Source of the DNA: Pseudoalteromonas sp. MSK9-3
GTDB taxonomy: Bacteria > Pseudomonadota > Gammaproteobacteria > Enterobacterales > Alteromonadaceae
Direction of reading: 5' to 3'
NCBI RefSeq assembly: GCF_003590335.1
Contig: NZ_MIET01000070.1
Location: 1-64,000 of the forward strand
DNA: 64,000 bases
Part shown: one piece after another, positions 1 through 6,762 of the stretch
Layout of the letters: the number at the start of each line of letters is the position of its first letter
Position numbering within the stretch: position 1 is the stretch's first letter
Made by a program: the position numbers and the translations under genes
The notes under the pieces: model-generated
Told to the model about the DNA's origin: nothing
The model's database searches: none
What the model saw: the letters and a program-made list of their open reading frames with translations, nothing else

Positions 1-86
1 GCGCCGCGTTGCTCTTCAATATAAGCCACTTCATTAAACTCTTTATGAGTATCTAAGCCAATGAAAAGTATGTTATGTTTAGTCAT
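1..86 (-). CDS. IS110-family transposase, N-terminal part (cut by window edge)
   Basis: Read on the minus strand from the ATG at 84-86, the sequence begins MTKHNILFIGLDTHKEF and runs off the left edge. The IGLDTHKE stretch is the usual start of IS110/IS1111 (DEDD, RuvC-like) transposases, where this aspartate is the first catalytic acidic residue. Only 28 residues are visible, so it is impossible to say whether the gene is intact. The C-terminal tail of an IS110-type transposase occurs separately at 5741-5890, also on the minus strand; the two may or may not come from the same kind of element. An imperfect inverted repeat (87-98 and 156-167) lies in its leader. Confidence 0.75.
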   Translation of the reverse strand, partial: MTKHNILFIGLDTHKEFNEVAYIEEQRG

Positions 87-167
87 GCTAGCCTCTGCTA
101 TTTAGTTATTTGACAAACTAAGTATGGCTCTGGCTTTAAGCTAACCCACGAAAATGCGGAGGCTAGC
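87..167. repeat. Inverted repeat in the leader of the IS110 transposase
   Basis: GCTAGCCTCTGC at 87-98 is matched by GCGGAGGCTAGC at 156-167, an inverted repeat with 11 of 12 positions paired. It begins one base upstream of the transposase start codon and ends 40 bases before the next gene. It could mark the element's 5' end or form a structure in its leader RNA. Confidence 0.5.
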
Positions 168-207
168 ACCGTGTGGGAGTCATTATGTCTATGTGTTTAG
201 GAGAGTC

Positions 208-552
208 ATGAGCAAGTATCTCGTATTTTTATTAACGCTGCTTTTTTCATTTTTTTCAAAAGCAGATTATGAAATTACTTTAGAGTGTGACCATCAAAAA
301 ATGGCATCAGTGGATCCTCATAAGCATTATTTAGTTAGGTTAGCTGATGTAAGGGTAAACCTCATGCATCAAACTGCAGGGGTTAACTTGGATAAATTAG
401 ACTCGTTAATATTTGATACCCTTGACTCAATAAATAATCTAGGGTGTTACTCTGATAATTTAGATAACTTAAAAAAGTTAAAGTCTCATTATCTTCAAAA
501 ATCGCCTAACTTTCATAAAATAGTCGAGTTATTAACTGATATGGGTGCGTAA
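208..552 (+). CDS. Small secreted protein of unknown function
   Basis: A 114-residue protein is predicted from the ATG at 208, preceded by an AGGAG-like ribosome site near 199-203. A longer in-frame start at 154 exists but would place extra residues before the signal peptide, so I prefer 208. The N-terminus (MSKYLVFLLTLLFSFFSKA) is a clear signal peptide with a likely cleavage after SKA. The mature part is about 95 residues, hydrophilic, with two cysteines (LECDH and NLGCYSD) that could form a disulfide in the periplasm. I do not recognise the family. It sits directly beside IS110 sequence and is followed by a strong hairpin, so it is probably an accessory gene carried with the mobile DNA. 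Confidence 0.6.
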   Translation: MSKYLVFLLTLLFSFFSKADYEITLECDHQKMASVDPHKHYLVRLADVRVNLMHQTAGVNLDKLDSLIFDTLDSINNLGCYSDNLDNLKKLKSHYLQKSPNFHKIVELLTDMGA

Positions 553-843
553 ACACATAACAAATAAGGATAGGTGTCGCGCAGCCGACACCTTATCTGG
601 GTGTTGAACAAGCCCGAAGTGAGTTTTATAGCTTATTTATAGTAAATAGTGATGAATATATTTTTCTATTTGTAGCGGCGTTCATTTATTTTAGCCGAGT
701 GGATGCACTTCTTGCGTTCAGAAGTTAAATTAATATATCTATATCAATTCGTTATTTTTTGCGCTTCATCTCCTCTGATTGATTTAAGCCATTATCTTTT
801 TTCCTGCCCATGATAATCAACTCGGTCGTGACATAATTTTAAC
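553..843. other. Gene-free stretch between small secreted gene and first Y1 element
   Basis: Apart from the hairpin at 572-593, this AT-rich stretch contains no open reading frame of note. It ends where the left end of the first Y1 transposase element begins at about 844. Confidence 0.5.
572..593. terminator. Perfect 8-bp hairpin after the small secreted gene
   Basis: AGGTGTCG (572-579) pairs perfectly with CGACACCT (586-593) around a six-base loop, 20 bases after the stop codon at 552. There is no following run of T, so it may be a terminator without a classical U-tract, a REP-like palindrome or part of a recombination site. Confidence 0.45.
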
Positions 844-921
844 TGACACCCATCCAAAATTGACGCTTTTTCATTCATCACCTATTTTTTAAATTCAGCT
901 TAAAAGATAGGCGATTTCCGT

Positions 922-1041
922 ATGGCTACAGCACGCAAAAGGCAAGTGAGTTTAACTGATACCAAATACTACCATTGCATTTCACGCTGTGTCCGTCGTG
1001 CCTATTTGTGTGGTGAAGATAAGGTAACAGGGCAATCATGA
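922..1041 (+). pseudogene. Truncated Y1 (REP-associated type) transposase, first 39 codons
   Basis: The sequence encodes MATARKRQVSLTDTKYYH and continues to residue 39 (VTGQS), nearly identical in sequence to the starts of the two full copies, and then meets a TGA created at the junction with the nested element. The catalytic HUH motif and tyrosine are missing, so it cannot be active. The rest of this copy's coding region is absent from the far side of the nested element, where only the non-coding tail remains. A deletion or recombination must therefore have accompanied or followed the nesting. Confidence 0.85.
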
Positions 1042-1088
1042 TAATTTTAACTGACACCCATTCAAAATTGACTGTTTTTCATTCATCA

Positions 1089-1119
1089 CCTATCTTTTTA
1101 ATTCAGCTTAAAAGGTAGG
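1089..1119 (+). promoter_or_regulatory. Leader hairpin over the ribosome site of Y1 transposase A
   Basis: CCTATCTTTT (1089-1098) pairs with AAAAGGTAGG (1110-1119); one pair is a G-U wobble. The right arm contains the only Shine-Dalgarno-like sequence before the ATG at 1130. Copy B has the same stem with a Watson-Crick pair in place of the wobble (3894-3903 with 3915-3924), so the base-pairing is conserved. This probably represses translation of the transposase. Confidence 0.55.
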
Positions 1120-1129
1120 AAGCTCATTC

Positions 1130-2104
1130 ATGGCGACAGCACGAAAAAGACAAGTGAGTTTAACCGACACCAAATATTACCATTGTATTTCACGGTGTGT
1201 TCGTCGTGCGTATTTGTGTGGTGAGGATAAGGTAACAGGGCAATCGTATGAACACAGAAGAGGTTGGATAGAAGCAAAGCTGCTGGAGCTTGCAAAAGTA
1301 TTTTGTATTGATGTGTGTGCGTATGCGGTGATGAGTAACCATACTCATATTGTGCTTTATGTAGATGATATAAAGTCTAAAAGACTGAGTGATAAAGCGA
1401 TTATTATCAGATGGCATAAGCTGTTTAAAGGTACCATACTGTCTCATAAGTACCTTCAAGGTGAACGGCTAGACTCAGCGCAGCAATACTTTTTAAACAG
1501 AGACATTGAACAATTTAGAGAACGCTTATCGAGTATCAGTTGGTTTATGCGGGTGCTGAATGAAAGTATTGCCCGAAAAGCGAATAAAGAAGATAACTGT
1601 ACAGGCAGGTTTTGGGAAGGCCGTTTTAAATCACAAGCTTTACTTGATGAAGCTGCACTAGCAGCCTGCATGGCGTATGTTGATTTAAACCCAGTTAGAG
1701 CCAAAATGACTGAGACACCCGAAGCGTCAGACTACACCAGTGTTAAAGCACGCTGTGAACATGCCAAAGAAGGCAAACAACCTAAACACTTAGCACGTTT
1801 TGCAGGCAGCCCCAGAAAACATATGCCTAAAGGTTTACCCTTTGAATTAAAGTCATACTTAGAACTGGTAGAGTTAACAGGTCGATGTATGCGAGCTGAT
1901 AAACGCGGTGCTATCAACCCCATTAACTCCCCAATTCTAGACAGGCTCAACATCTGCCCAGAAAACTGGTTAAAACTCACGACCCAATTTACCAAAGTAT
2001 TCCATGGCGCAGTAGGTCGGCCTCAAAAGCTTGATAATTATTGTGCGAGCCTAGAAATAAAACGGCGGGCTAATTATAAGCAGTGTGAAAAGTTACTGGC
2101 TTAA
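1130..2104 (+). CDS. Y1 (HUH) transposase, REP-associated type, copy A
   Basis: This 324-residue protein is a Y1_Tnp-family (IS200-like, RAYT) single-strand transposase. The metal-binding HUH motif is visible as SNHTHIVLYV near residue 70, and the likely catalytic tyrosine lies in CMAYVDLNPVRA near residue 185, the usual RAYT context. It is longer than IS200 TnpA (about 150 residues), and the C-terminal 130 residues are a lineage-specific extension. The gene is intact from ATG to TAA and is bounded by inverted ends at 1052 and 2305. It differs from copy B at about 17 of 324 residues, so both have been under some constraint or diverged recently. Activity is plausible because all visible motifs are retained. 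Confidence 0.9.
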   Translation: MATARKRQVSLTDTKYYHCISRCVRRAYLCGEDKVTGQSYEHRRGWIEAKLLELAKVFCIDVCAYAVMSNHTHIVLYVDDIKSKRLSDKAIIIRWHKLFKGTILSHKYLQGERLDSAQQYFLNRDIEQFRERLSSISWFMRVLNESIARKANKEDNCTGRFWEGRFKSQALLDEAALAACMAYVDLNPVRAKMTETPEASDYTSVKARCEHAKEGKQPKHLARFAGSPRKHMPKGLPFELKSYLELVELTGRCMRADKRGAINPINSPILDRLNICPENWLKLTTQFTKVFHGAVGRPQKLDNYCASLEIKRRANYKQCEKLLA

Positions 2105-2717
2105 CTTTTAGGCCACCAAGGTAATCTCTATATAACCAATACAGCATGGTTTGGCGGGTTAGCCGTGGCTTATTGCTGGGGATGAGTTCAGCTTTTCTCT
2201 ATTTTTGAGCTTATAGCACATGTAGTTAACTCAATTTTATTAACTTGATGATATCTCAGGTTGAACATTGCCTGCTTATTGGTTTTAGTTTTTGAATGGG
2301 TGTCACTTGCTTGTTGCTCTCGTCAAGCCCGGATATATGTCAGAGCAACGCTTTATTGCAAATGGGTCAAACGTCAAACAGTGGCAGCGACGAAATGAAA
2401 AAACGAGGTAGTTTATTCTACCCCGCCAGAGTTATTTTTTTGACACACTGTGAGTGTCCATATATGTCATTGTATCTTTTTATTGCTGGGGATGAGTTCA
2501 GTTTTTCTCTATTTGGGAGCTTATAGCGCATGTAGTTAATTCAGTTTTATTAACTAGGCGATATTTCAGTTTGAACATTGCCTGCTTATTGGTTTTAGTT
2601 TTTTGAATGGGTGTCACTGTTTCTCTTGTTGTCACTGTTTCTCTTGTTGTTGCCAAAGGGTTGTTTTTTCGAACAGCGGACGCATATTATTAATATCATT
2701 TAAATGGAGTTAATTTT
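2105..2717. other. Element tails and repeats between transposase A and the membrane gene
   Basis: There is no credible gene in this stretch. It contains the tail of element A (to 2305), a copy of the 145-bp short repeat (2325-2469), a second copy of the element tail belonging to the outer element (2485-2616) and an 18-bp tandem duplication (2613-2648). Confidence 0.6.
2325..2469 (+). repeat. 145-bp short interspersed repeat, copy 1
   Basis: This segment is nearly identical to the reverse complement of 7552-7697. Both ends contain the same TGACATATAT-type sequence in direct orientation, and a GACAC/GTGTC hairpin lies inside one end. It has no coding capacity, so it resembles a non-autonomous mobile repeat. 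Here it sits between the inner and outer element tails. Confidence 0.65.
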
Positions 2718-3041
2718 ATGCACCAATTACTACTTATGCTTGGAATAATTTTTTCAACCTTGATGCACAAGCCAAGTAAATTCTTTAGCTGTTTTATTTG
2801 TCTTAACCTCGTAGGGCTTGCAGCCGTATTATCTTCCTTTTATTCGCCAATTTTTCACATAATACCTAGCTTTGTAACCGAGTGGTGGACTCAAGGTACT
2901 TATGAAAATTTTCCAATGTACTTAGTACTAGCTAGTTACTCTCTTCTTATATTTGCCTTTATCTGTCAAGTTAAAGCTTTGGCTTTTGAGTGTGCTGTTT
3001 ATATTAAGAATAACTTTAATAAAAACATGCCCTTGCTTTAA
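2718..3041 (+). CDS. Small predicted membrane protein, unknown function
   Basis: The 107-residue product has hydrophobic segments at about residues 3-15, 24-42 and 67-85, suggesting two or three membrane spans and a short basic C-terminus. A GGAG ribosome site lies about nine bases before the ATG. I do not recognise the family. It is wedged between the outer Y1 element and the 549-bp IS110 tail repeat, which starts nine bases after its stop codon. It may be a passenger gene or a remnant, and the C-terminus could be unnatural if the repeat interrupted it. Confidence 0.5.
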   Translation: MHQLLLMLGIIFSTLMHKPSKFFSCFICLNLVGLAAVLSSFYSPIFHIIPSFVTEWWTQGTYENFPMYLVLASYSLLIFAFICQVKALAFECAVYIKNNFNKNMPLL

Positions 3042-3049
3042 AAGACAAC

Positions 3050-3598
3050 TAACACATATGAGCCTTAACTCTGTCAATAGGCACTGATGTTCTTTTTGGC
3101 CGTTTTTATAAGTGACGGCCAACTCTAAATCAATAAACAAACTCGTTTATTTCGTCTGTCGATGTGGCAGTTAAGCAAGTTGTTTACGGCAAACACATAG
3201 TGAGGCTCTCTTATTGCGATCTCATAGCTGCCTGCTTTTGTCCACTTCCTTATGACTTAGCAGAGGCATTATGCCTAAAAGGATTTAGGCATTAGAGCGA
3301 AGCAGGATGTCAGAGCCGAGACATTCTTCGGTTAACCTCATCATGGCACTATTCAAGGCGGCTGGTTTCATCATTGTGATCCAGTAAGTTTCAGGCTCAA
3401 GTCAGGTGTAAGCGACTTTGCTTATTGTATTAATGCACGCGTACTGAGCGTCTAAGCAAGCCAAATGGCTTAGGTCGTTAGGCATATGATCAGGTTATGG
3501 CTTAATGGCTATTCACTCACCTAATTGATTGATGCTCAGCCTTTTATCCAGTTAGACGTTCAGCTCACTCAGTACCGTGACTAACGCTGTAAGAATCG
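3050..3598 (-). repeat. 549-bp direct repeat, copy 1 (IS110 3' non-coding tail)
   Basis: Positions 3050-3598 match 5210-5758 in the same orientation with no net length change and scattered substitutions. In copy 2 the repeat adjoins the last codons of an IS110-type transposase on the minus strand, so the repeat is the 3' end of that element; copy 1 keeps only the last few codons before the TAG. It contains a hairpin ATGCCTAAA/TTTAGGCAT near 3270-3292 and no gene. Confidence 0.7.
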
Positions 3599-3764
3599 TG
3601 GACTTCCCAGCTTTCACTAAACAGTTTTTAATTCACAATAATATCTTTTACTTTTATTACTAAATGCACTACTGTAATCACATAAGTTGGTACTACAGCT
3701 AGTAATGGATTACTACATCGACTGGTTTTCAGTTGAATATTTACGCTAAAATAAGGATATAAAT

Positions 3765-3842
3765 ATGTCAGACGTCAATACACTTAAAAATATACCTCAC
3801 TTAAGTACACTCAATTTTGTATTGCTGGCTAATTTTAACTGA
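3765..3842 (+). pseudogene. 5' part of a small gene interrupted by Y1 element B
   Basis: An ATG at 3765, preceded by AAGGA at about 3751-3756, opens a frame beginning MSDVNTLKNIPHLSTLNFVL that ends at a TGA made by the left flank of the Y1 element. On the other side of the element, from about 5115, a frame reading LLLVKDDIEERLKNNIDILL continues for another 30 codons. The simplest reading is a small gene split by the insertion, with its own 3' end then replaced by the IS110 tail repeat. The function is unknown. Confidence 0.4.
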
Positions 3843-3856
3843 TGGCTAATTTTAAC

Positions 3857-5111
3857 TGACACCCATTCAAAATTGATTGTTTTTCATTCATCACCTATCT
3901 TTTAAATTCAGCTCAAAAGATAGGCAATTCTCTCATGGCTACAGCACGTAAAAGACAAGTGAGTTTAACGGATACCAAATACTACCATTGTATTTCACGG
4001 TGTGTTCGTCGTGCCTATCTATGTGGTGAAGATAAAGTAACAGGTCAATCGTATGAGCATAGAAGAGGCTGGATAGAAGATAAACTACTTGAACTTGTCA
4101 AAGTATTTTGTATTGATGTGTGTGCGTATGCGGTGATGAGTAACCATACTCATATTGTGCTTTATGTAGATGATATAAAAGCTAAAAGGCTGAGTGATAA
4201 AGCGATTATTATCAGATGGCATAAGCTGTTTAAAGGCACCATATTGTCTCATAAGTACCTTCAAAGTGAACCACTAGACTCAGCACAGCAATATTTTTTG
4301 AATAAAGACATTGAACAATTTAGAGAACGTTTAGCGAGTATCAGTTGGTTTATGCGGGTACTGAATGAAAGTATTGCTCGAAAAGCGAATAAAGAAGATA
4401 ACTGTACGGGCAGATTTTGGGAAGGGCGCTTTAAATCACAAGCTTTACTTGATGAAGCGGCACTGGCGGCCTGTATGGCGTATGTTGATTTAAACCCAGT
4501 TAGAGCCAAAATGGCTGACACACCCGAAACCTCAGACTACACCAGTGTTAAAACACGCTGTGAACATGCCAAAGAAGGCAAGCAACCGAAACACTTAGCA
4601 CGTTTTGCAGGTAGCCCCCGAAAGCACATGCCCAAAGGTTTACCGTTTGAATTAAAGTCCTACTTAGAACTGGTAGAATTAACTGGTCGATGTATGCGAG
4701 CAGATAAGCGAGGCCACATCAGCCCAGTTAACTCCCCAATTTTAGAAAGACTAAACATCGCCCCAGAAAACTGGCTAAAACTCACTACACAATTTACCAA
4801 AGTATTTCACGGCGCAGTAGGGCGACCTAAAAAGCTTGATAATTATTGCGCGAGCCTAGAAATAAAACGGCGAGCTAATTACAAGCAATGTGAAAAGTTA
4901 CTGGCTTAACTTTTATACCATCAAGATAATCTCTATATAACCGATACTCCATAACTTGGCGGCTAAGCCGTGCCTTATTACTGGGCATGGGTTCAGTTTT
5001 TCTCTATTTTGGAGCTTATAGCACATGTAGTTAATTCAGTTTTATTAACTAGACGATATTTTAGGTTGAACATTGCTTGCTTATTGGTTTTAGTTTTTTG
5101 AATGGGTGTCA
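3857..5111 (+). mobile_element. Complete Y1-transposase element, copy B
   Basis: This 1255-bp element runs from TGACACCCATTC (3857-3868) to GAATGGGTGTCA (5100-5111). Its left junction shows a duplication of GGCTAATTTTAACTGA at about 3827-3842 and 3844-3859, the second copy leading into the element. It lies between the two 549-bp IS110 tail repeats and splits a small reading frame. Confidence 0.75.
3935..4909 (+). CDS. Y1 (HUH) transposase, REP-associated type, copy B
   Basis: This second full-length 324-residue Y1 transposase is about 95% identical to copy A, with 17 substitutions counted by eye and no gaps. The SNHTHIVLYV metal-binding motif and the CMAYVDLNPVRA tyrosine region are unchanged, so it should be as competent as copy A. 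Most substitutions fall in the C-terminal half, for example in the segment after CMRADKRG. The same leader hairpin (3894-3924) covers its ribosome site. The gene is part of the 1255-bp element between 3857 and 5111. Confidence 0.9.
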   Translation: MATARKRQVSLTDTKYYHCISRCVRRAYLCGEDKVTGQSYEHRRGWIEDKLLELVKVFCIDVCAYAVMSNHTHIVLYVDDIKAKRLSDKAIIIRWHKLFKGTILSHKYLQSEPLDSAQQYFLNKDIEQFRERLASISWFMRVLNESIARKANKEDNCTGRFWEGRFKSQALLDEAALAACMAYVDLNPVRAKMADTPETSDYTSVKTRCEHAKEGKQPKHLARFAGSPRKHMPKGLPFELKSYLELVELTGRCMRADKRGHISPVNSPILERLNIAPENWLKLTTQFTKVFHGAVGRPKKLDNYCASLEIKRRANYKQCEKLLA

Positions 5112-5114
5112 CTG

Positions 5115-5228
5115 TTTCTACTGTTGGTAAAAGATGATATTGAAGAAAGGCTCAAAAATAACATAGATATATTGCTCGAATATACAGACTTAGTAACATA
5201 TTCGCACCTTAACACATATGAGCCTTAA
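5115..5228 (+). pseudogene. 3' part of the small gene interrupted by Y1 element B
   Basis: Immediately after the element's right end the open frame FLLLVKDDIEERLKNN continues for about 38 codons and runs six codons into the 549-bp repeat before TAA. It has no start signal of its own. It pairs logically with the 5' fragment at 3765 as the second half of a disrupted gene. The last residues come from the IS110 tail and are not the original C-terminus. Confidence 0.35.
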
Positions 5229-5758
5229 CTCTGTCAATAGGCACTAATGTTCTTTTTGGCCGTTTTTGTAAGTGACGGCCAATTCTAAATCAATAAACAA
5301 ATTCGTTTATTTCGTTTGTCGATGTGGCTGTTAAGCAAGTTACTTACGGCAAACACATAGTGAGGCTCTCTTATTGCGATCTCATCGCTGCCTACTTTTT
5401 TCCATTTCCTTATGGGTTCGCAGGGGCACTATGCCTAAAAGGATTTAGGCAGTAGAGCGAAGCAGAATGCCAGAGCCGAGACATTCATCGGTTAACCTCA
5501 TCATGGCGCTATTCAAGGCGGCTGGTTTCATCATTGTGATCCAGTTAGTTTCAGGCTCAAGTCAGGTGTAAGCGACTTTGCTTATTGTATTAATGCACGC
5601 GTACTGAGCGTCTGATCAAGCCAAATGGCTTTGGTCGTTAGGCATATGATCAGGTTATAGCTTAATGGCTATTCACTCACCCAATTGAGTGATGCTCAGC
5701 CTTTTATCCAGTTAGACGTTCAGCTCACTCAGTACCGTGACTAACGCTTTAAGAATCG
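5210..5758 (-). repeat. 549-bp direct repeat, copy 2 (IS110 3' non-coding tail)
   Basis: This is the second copy of the repeat at 3050-3598, in the same orientation. On the minus strand it follows the transposase stop codon at 5741-5743, so it is the long 3' non-coding end of an IS110-family element. In the IS1111 branch of this family, the target-choosing guide RNA (bridge or seek RNA) comes from the 3' end; whether this tail encodes one has not been shown. Confidence 0.65.
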
Positions 5759-5890
5759 GGTTTCATCGAATACAGTCTCTTTTTTAAGCATATAGTAAAC
5801 ACATCGACCAAGCTTATGCGCCAGCGCTGACAATGCTTTGGCTTTACTCATCCGCTTTTGTAATTTCTCAAGGTATTTGGTGGCGTTATG
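5741..5890 (-). pseudogene. IS110-family transposase, C-terminal fragment
   Basis: On the minus strand, 49 codons reading HNATKYLEKLQKRMSKAKAL through SALAHKLGRCVYYMLKKE and ending FDETRFLKR before TAG match the C-terminal end of IS110/IS1111 transposases, whose closing region typically reads like LAHKLARAVYYML. The fragment is cut at 5890-5893, where the left end of a Y1-type element begins. The catalytic serine region that should lie upstream is missing, so this copy is dead. Confidence 0.75.
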
Positions 5891-5893
5891 ATT

Positions 5894-5930
5894 ATAATTT
5901 TAGCTGACACCCATCCAAAATAGATTGTTT
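5894..5930 (+). mobile_element. Orphan left end of a Y1-type element
   Basis: ATAATTTTAGCTGACACCCA and the following CCAAAAT match the left ends of the Y1 elements (TGACACCCATCC at 5905-5916), but no leader hairpin or transposase follows. This is a fourth trace of the same element family, abutting the IS110 fragment on one side and an IS1182-like remnant on the other. Confidence 0.55.
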
Positions 5931-5943
5931 ATGTTGTGTCTTT

Positions 5944-6096
5944 CCTCTTGGATGTATCGAACCCGTATTCGGAAATATCACAGTGAATAAAGGGATGAAT
6001 AAACTGACCTTACGAGGACAAACGAAAGTGAATGCACAATGGCAGCTGTATTGTCTGGTACATAATATAGAAAAGCTACAAAACAGGATACATTAA
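5944..6096 (+). pseudogene. IS1182-like transposase, C-terminal fragment
   Basis: The frame encodes GCIEPVFGNITVNKG, then LTLRGQTKVNAQWQLYCLVH and NIEKLQ before TAA at 6094-6096. This resembles the ending of IS1182-type DDE transposases (consensus like EPVFG-IK then LRG-EKV-AEW-L--LAHNL-KL), which includes the catalytic glutamate region. Only about 50 residues remain, so it is non-functional debris. Confidence 0.6.
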
Positions 6097-6340
6097 GAAG
6101 AGTAGAGCCATTTTAACCAAAATAAAGCCACAAAGGGCCGCTGTTAAGAGCGATAAAATCCCCCTCAAAGCACATAATGAAAATCAAAGTGAAAAGCTTC
6201 TAAACGATTGAATCAAAATAGGATCTCGGCTATGGTTGAGGCATCAATAAAAATAAATTAAAACGGGTAATTCTACAGGCTCGTTATGTGACTCGGATAG
6301 TTTGTCGTAAATAAATATATAATTAATGGAATATCTATAA
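6097..6340. other. AT-rich spacer before the TipAS gene
   Basis: I see no gene here. The stretch is A-rich and leads to the promoter and start of the TipAS-domain gene; no clear ribosome site stands out apart from TTAATGGA at about 6325-6332. Confidence 0.4.
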
Positions 6341-6718
6341 ATGAATAAATTGAGTAAAGAATATTTAGCTGAATGTAAAAATGCTCTTAATATGGAGCAA
6401 ACTCACAGCCTATCAATAACAGATAATTGGGCGCATGTTAATAGAGAACTTGTCCATCAAGACTGGGATATTCTGTATAAAAAATTAGCAGGGTACGTTG
6501 ATGAAACAGCCGTTGATAATGAAAGTGTTCAAGCATTAATGCAAGAACACTTTGAAATAGCTTGTCGTTTTTATACCCCATCCAAAGAAGCATATATAGG
6601 CATGGGAATATTTTATAAAGAAAATGACGATATGAAAAAGTTTCATAATTCGTATCACCCAGAAATGGTTAATTATTTAGGTGATGCAATTGTCCATTAC
6701 GCAGGTAGCCATTTATAA
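6341..6718 (+). CDS. Stand-alone TipAS antibiotic-recognition domain protein
   Basis: The 125-residue product looks like a single TipAS domain, the C-terminal part of MerR-type regulators such as TipAL and SkgA that binds thiopeptide-like antibiotics. Features seen are the tryptophan-led first helix (DWDILYKKLAGYVD), a middle segment QALMQEHFEIACRFY, the YIGMGIFYKEND region and the closing YLGDAIVHYAG. The DNA-binding MerR domain and coiled-coil are absent, so it corresponds to the short TipAS-like form. It may sequester drugs or be a left-over of a larger regulator. It sits next to a GST-like gene 44 bases downstream, with which it may share a transcript. Confidence 0.7.
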   Translation: MNKLSKEYLAECKNALNMEQTHSLSITDNWAHVNRELVHQDWDILYKKLAGYVDETAVDNESVQALMQEHFEIACRFYTPSKEAYIGMGIFYKENDDMKKFHNSYHPEMVNYLGDAIVHYAGSHL

Positions 6719-6762
6719 AATCACATAACAAGTTGCTTAAATGCAAAAAAAAGGAAAGTCCA

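Larger units (their letters stand above)
1052..2305 (+). mobile_element. Complete Y1-transposase element, copy A (nested)
   Basis: This 1254-bp unit runs from TGACACCCATTC (1052-1063) to its inverted copy GAATGGGTGTCA (2294-2305). It carries one transposase gene at 1130-2104, a leader hairpin and a tail of about 200 bases. The same architecture is found in copy B at 3857-5111. Terminal inverted repeats are not typical for IS200/IS605 elements, but REP-like palindromic ends are typical of RAYT-associated units. Confidence 0.75.
844..2616 (+). mobile_element. Outer Y1-transposase element, gutted by a nested copy
   Basis: The left end TGACACCCATCC (844-855) and right end GAATGGGTGTCA (2605-2616) are inverted copies of each other. 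They bound the first 40 codons of one transposase copy, then a complete second element (1052-2305), then a copy of the 145-bp short repeat, then a second copy of the element's 3' tail (about 2485-2616). The outer copy's gene is missing all but its start. An 18-bp tandem duplication (2613-2630 and 2631-2648) lies at the right junction. Confidence 0.7.

Noticed and set aside
1190..1995. Minus-strand open frames opposite transposase A
   Set aside because: They lie wholly inside the Y1 transposase gene on the other strand and have no family resemblance or ribosome sites.
2296..2526. Open frame of 76 codons after element A
   Set aside because: It spans the element tail, the 145-bp repeat and the second tail; it is repeat sequence without a protein-like pattern.
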